Assembly: GCF_001612805.1 (NCBI RefSeq) | Contig: NZ_BDBD01000025.1 | Location: forward strand, 186,001-250,000 | Reading direction: 5' to 3' | Length of the DNA: 64,000 bases | Source of the DNA: Nocardia coubleae NBRC 108252 | Lineage (GTDB): Bacteria; Actinomycetota; Actinomycetes; Mycobacteriales; Mycobacteriaceae | In this document: positions 60,819 through 64,000 of the stretch, piece by piece | Position numbering within the stretch: the first letter of the stretch is position 1 | How the letters are laid out: each line of letters starts with the position of its first letter | Made by a program: the position numbers and the translations under genes | Notes under the pieces: model-generated | Told to the model about the DNA's origin: nothing | Databases searched by the model: none | The model's input: only the letters and a program-made list of their open reading frames with translations

Positions 60819-63010
60819 TGGCGCACGTCATCATGACCAAGACCAGCGGGTCCGCGGACGAGCTCGAAGGTGCGATCAAACGGCGCGCGCACGATTTCCT
60901 CTACAGCGTGCAGGATGACGAACCTGCCGCGTCCACACTCATCGAGGAAGTTCCCGGAGCCACGGACGAGCGCGTGCGGCTCGGACGAATCGGCCTGGGG
61001 CACAGTGCGATTCTGTTCTACGTAGCGCCCGCGGGTGGGGAGGGATCCTACGTCTACATGGGTGCGTGGCCGGACGCTACCGCCGCCGAGCTCGCACCCC
61101 GGGCGGGACTGAAGGTGAACCCGGTCAACGGCGTCCTCGAGCTCATCATCGCCGACACCGAAGAACCTGCGCCGACCCAGCAGCCGAAACCGGCCGTGAA
61201 GCCCGGGTACCTCGCCGACCTCGGCTTCACCACCACCCAGCTCACCGACGACCTCGGCTTGGACGCGAAACTCGCCGAACGAGTGCTTGCGGCTTCCGAC
61301 GACCATGTGATCAACGAGATCGCCGCGGAGATCGATGGGTGGCAGGGGGACGCGGTCCTCGAATTGGCCTGTGGCACAAGCATCGATGAGATTCGCGCCA
61401 AGCTCCGACTCACGGAGAATCCGGTCGACCCGACTCTCGGCGAGGACGAGCAGATCCTGCAGGCGCTCGAGCACCCGGCGTCGAAGATCCGGTTCGCCTA
61501 CATCGGTGACAACACCGAGGAACTGCGTCGCGTGATCGAGGGCGGCAGTTTCGCCGCATGGCGCACCTTCCTGCATCCCGAACAACGTGCGTACGCGGAA
61601 AAGCGGTACAACGGCGCCTTCCGGCTGTCGGGCGGTGCGGGAACCGGCAAGACCGTGGTGGCGTTGCACCGCGCGCGCAATCTCTGGCGGCGCAACCCGA
61701 ATGCCCGCGTCGTCCTCACCACCTTCAACCGGACGCTCGCGCGCCAGCTACAGGCCGATCTCGAGGCACTGGATCCGGGCGTGCAGATCGCGAGCAAGCC
61801 CGGCGAGGTCGGCATCTACATCGATGGTGTCGACAAGCTGGCCAGCGATGTACTGGCACGGGCAGGCGATCTCGCTCCGATCTTCGCGACGGTTCTCGGG
61901 AGCGCGACGTCGCTGCCGCCTCGTCGCACCGATACCGGCAAGGTCTGGCGCGAGATCACCAGAACTGTTGAGACAGATCTGGATTCACGCCTGGTAACGC
62001 CCGGTTTCCTGGAGAGCGAGTACACCGCGGTGGTACTCGCCAACAAAGTGACCACCGTCGCCGAGTACGCGAAGGTCGCGCGCGCCGGGCGTGGTGTACG
62101 GCTCAACCGTGCGCAGCGCATCGCCGTCTGGAAACTGATGGAGGCGTTCCGCCGCCGCAGCCGGATGGATGGAACCGTCAGCTTTCCCGAAGTGCTCGCG
62201 TTGGCGGCCGAATACCTGCGGCAGCGCAGCGCCGCAGGTGAATTCATTGCCGACCACGTCATCATCGACGAAGCCCAAGACCTGCACGCCACCCACTGGG
62301 CGATGCTGCGCGCTCTTGTCGCGGAGGGGCCGGACGACCTTTTCATCGCCGAGGACTCCCATCAGCGGATCTTCGGGCAACCGGTGGTGCTCGGTCGGCT
62401 CGGGGTGAAAATTGTCGGCCGCTCACGGCGGCTCACGTTGAATTACCGTACGACGGCACAGAATTTGCGGTTCGCCATCGACATCCTCTCCGGCGGCGAG
62501 TATCACGACCTCGAAGAGGCCGAGGAGTCCACGCACGGATATCGCAGTGCTCGAACCGGGCCCGAACCGATGCTGCTGGCCTGTGATTCGCTGGCAGCTG
62601 AGCTCGAGCAGGTCGCCGGGCGGGTTCGGCAGTGGCTCGACGGGGGCGAGGAGCCCTCGAACATCGCTCTGCTCACCCGGGGAAAGAACGACCGGAGCCA
62701 GTTCGTGCGCGCCCTCGGGGAACGCGGCATCGAAGCCCGGGTGCTCGACGACAACCCCGCCGGACCTGGGCATGTGCAGGTGCTGACCATGCACCGGTCC
62801 AAGGGTATGGAGTTCGCCAAGGTGATCCTGGCCGGAGTCGACGACGCGCACGTGCCCGCGAAATCTGTGCTGAACGAAGCACCGGAAGAGGAACGGGGCG
62901 AGGCCGAGCTACGGGAGCGGTCCCTGCTGTATGTGGCGGCTAGCCGCGCGCGCGACCAGCTGGTGGTGACATGGAACGGGCGCCGTTCGGAACTGCTGGC
63001 GAACACCTGA
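60818..63010 (+). CDS. UvrD/Rep-type SF1A helicase with RelE-like N-terminus (copy 2)
   Basis: A protein of about 730 residues beginning inside the stop of the DUF1998 helicase (TGATG; a GTG at 60815 is also possible). Residues 1-110 mirror the small beta domain of the helicase at 47268 (ILFYVAPAGGEGSYVYMG). Motifs: Walker A GGAGTGKTVV (about 277), Walker B VIIDEAQDLHATHW (about 480), LNYRTTAQNL, TMHRSKGMEFAKVIL and YVAASRARDQL. All catalytic residues are present. It is paralogous to copy 1 but sits with a different partner, which suggests that this helicase type is a reusable module. Confidence 0.87.
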   Translation: MAHVIMTKTSGSADELEGAIKRRAHDFLYSVQDDEPAASTLIEEVPGATDERVRLGRIGLGHSAILFYVAPAGGEGSYVYMGAWPDATAAELAPRAGLKVNPVNGVLELIIADTEEPAPTQQPKPAVKPGYLADLGFTTTQLTDDLGLDAKLAERVLAASDDHVINEIAAEIDGWQGDAVLELACGTSIDEIRAKLRLTENPVDPTLGEDEQILQALEHPASKIRFAYIGDNTEELRRVIEGGSFAAWRTFLHPEQRAYAEKRYNGAFRLSGGAGTGKTVVALHRARNLWRRNPNARVVLTTFNRTLARQLQADLEALDPGVQIASKPGEVGIYIDGVDKLASDVLARAGDLAPIFATVLGSATSLPPRRTDTGKVWREITRTVETDLDSRLVTPGFLESEYTAVVLANKVTTVAEYAKVARAGRGVRLNRAQRIAVWKLMEAFRRRSRMDGTVSFPEVLALAAEYLRQRSAAGEFIADHVIIDEAQDLHATHWAMLRALVAEGPDDLFIAEDSHQRIFGQPVVLGRLGVKIVGRSRRLTLNYRTTAQNLRFAIDILSGGEYHDLEEAEESTHGYRSARTGPEPMLLACDSLAAELEQVAGRVRQWLDGGEEPSNIALLTRGKNDRSQFVRALGERGIEARVLDDNPAGPGHVQVLTMHRSKGMEFAKVILAGVDDAHVPAKSVLNEAPEEERGEAELRERSLLYVAASRARDQLVVTWNGRRSELLANT

Positions 63011-63045
63011 ATCGTCGAATACCACCTGCACACCCGGAGCAACAG

Positions 63046-64000
63046 ATGAATCCCCCAGCGGCACCTCGCCAGCCCTACTCACTGTGGACGACCAGTCGTG
63101 GCTGGGCCGCGCAGGACGTCGTCGGCACCCAGTCGTATCTGCCGAACTTCCTCGGAATGCTCGGCGACGACTTCGATCCGCGCGGAACCGAAACCCGCCG
63201 CACGGTCGAGCTCGTACCGGAACCGGACAACCCGTACGACCGCAACGCTGTCGCGGTTCGCTTCGCGAATCAGACGATCGGCTACCTCCCGCGCGAGGAC
63301 GCCATCCGCTACCACCGTCCGTTGCTCGAGTTGATGAACCGCGGGTACATCCCCGTCGCGCAGGGCCGGATATGGGCACGTGAGTACTCCGAGTGGGACG
63401 ATCACGGGCGCGAGCAACGACGGCTCAGCACCGATGTCCATCTCTACGTGGCGAGCCCGGAAACGATGTTTCCGCTCAACGACCCACCGGTCGTGCCGTA
63501 CACAATGCTGCCCGAGGGCAGCGCGGTACAGGTACTCAGGACCAGCGAGCACACCGATGTCCTGACCCGCTTCCACACCGATGGTGGCGAACGGCCTGTC
63601 ATCGTCAGCCTGGTCGCCGTGGATCAAGCGAGCGCGCGTTCGACGAAACGTGTGGTCGAGGTGCGCATCGACAGTGACCGTGTCGGGCAGCTCTCCCCTG
63701 CCATGAGCGAGAAGTACCTCCCCGCGATCGACCATTTCGGCGCACGCGGATGGGTCACCGCCGCCCGGGCGATGCTCACTGCGTCGGCTGTTTCGGCCAC
63801 GCTGTCCTTGCGCGCGCAAAAGGCTCACGAACTCTCCGGCGATGCGCTCACCGGGCCACCAGCCGTCGTGCCGCCACGTGGAGTGTCAGGGCCGGTTGCT
63901 CCGAGCACGCGGTCGGCTTCGGCGGTCGAAGTGCAGTCCGGTGTCACCGGCAACGGCAGCAAGATCACCGTGCGTGAGTCGGGCGCCCAATCGCTGATCA
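63046..64000 (+). CDS. HIRAN-domain protein (3' end outside window)
   Basis: Frame 63046 onward is open to the window edge (318 codons). Residues about 45-150 fit a HIRAN domain, which in other proteins binds 3' DNA ends or damaged DNA: VELVPEPDNPYDRNAVAVRF, then IGYLPREDAIRYH. A second weaker copy may begin near residue 185 (VVEVRIDSDRVGQLSPAMSE). An Ala/Ser-rich linker follows. ATG 63046 is 36 bp behind the UvrD-like stop, so it is probably the third gene of that operon and may guide the helicases to DNA ends. What lies beyond residue 318 is unknown. Confidence 0.75.
   Translation, partial: MNPPAAPRQPYSLWTTSRGWAAQDVVGTQSYLPNFLGMLGDDFDPRGTETRRTVELVPEPDNPYDRNAVAVRFANQTIGYLPREDAIRYHRPLLELMNRGYIPVAQGRIWAREYSEWDDHGREQRRLSTDVHLYVASPETMFPLNDPPVVPYTMLPEGSAVQVLRTSEHTDVLTRFHTDGGERPVIVSLVAVDQASARSTKRVVEVRIDSDRVGQLSPAMSEKYLPAIDHFGARGWVTAARAMLTASAVSATLSLRAQKAHELSGDALTGPPAVVPPRGVSGPVAPSTRSASAVEVQSGVTGNGSKITVRESGAQSLI

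Noticed and set aside
23243..63010. Complete DISARM or BREX/Pgl system
   Set aside because: Only DrmD- and DrmMI-like genes are clear. No DrmC phospholipase-D gene, no PglZ/BrxA-C and no separate DrmA/DrmB were found, so I use 'like' names only.
1..64000. CRISPR arrays
   Set aside because: No regularly spaced identical repeats seen. The Cas4-like gene has no other cas genes nearby and its partner is an SF1 helicase.

Overview
The window is a high-GC actinobacterial chromosome segment. It is most likely from a mycolic-acid-containing genus such as Nocardia or a close relative. Pointers are EspC/WXG-type ESX secretion substrates with YbaB partners, a secreted DUF732-like protein, an SDR very close to the mycobacterial Rv2002/FabG3 type, GTG starts and stop/start overlaps (ATGA, GTGA). 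The genus is inferred, not proven. I see no rRNA, tRNA, CRISPR array or replication origin.

Layout. 1-0.64 kb: an MNT/HepT toxin-antitoxin pair with a frameshifted hepT. 0.67-7.9 kb: ordinary genes (ppnP, an SDR dehydrogenase, a secreted M15-like peptidase, an alpha-helical repeat protein, a membrane beta-propeller protein, a lipoprotein). 7.9-12.6 kb: a tight four-gene operon whose second and fourth genes are a Cas4/AddB-type Fe-S nuclease and a Dna2/Upf1-type SF1 helicase, with two unrecognised partners. 12.7-19.4 kb: a giant DUF4011-helicase-Vsr-DUF3320 protein (Hhe-like). 19.4-23.0 kb: two tandem soluble Ser/Thr kinases behind an HsdS-like half-specificity protein. 23.2-31.8 kb: a divergent operon of an SNF2 helicase and a PglX/DrmMI-type adenine methyltransferase (DISARM-like) plus a SHOCT-tailed protein. 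32.5-35.4 kb: a three-gene ABC three-component (ABC-3C) system. 35.5-36.4 kb: a decayed IS3-family transposase. 36.4-39.7 kb: an arginyl-tRNA synthetase gene and a divergent possible nuclease. 39.8-45.4 kb: two mirror-image ESX effector cassettes. 45.7-49.4 kb: an OLD-like ATPase/TOPRIM gene plus a UvrD-like helicase (Gabija-like). 49.6-54.2 kb: small genes leading into a PIF1 helicase fused to a degenerate DnaQ-like domain and a BRCT domain. 54.5-64 kb: a 2.1-kilo-residue DUF1998 helicase with a C-terminal nuclease, a second UvrD-like helicase paralogous to the first, and a HIRAN-domain protein cut by the window end.

Taken together, about 7.9-64 kb reads as a dense defence and DNA-processing island interrupted by housekeeping-type and secretion genes. 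Two near-identical promoter-like elements (TTGACA-N17-TAGCKT, with matching spacer bases), at 23.09 kb and 49.46 kb, suggest that the SNF2/methyltransferase operon and the cluster at 49.6 kb onward share control. They could be two parts of one DISARM-like system. The best candidate for an undescribed system is the split-Dna2 operon at 7965-12590. Next are the HsdS-like/kinase/kinase versus SNF2/methyltransferase divergon and the helicase array at 49.6-64 kb.
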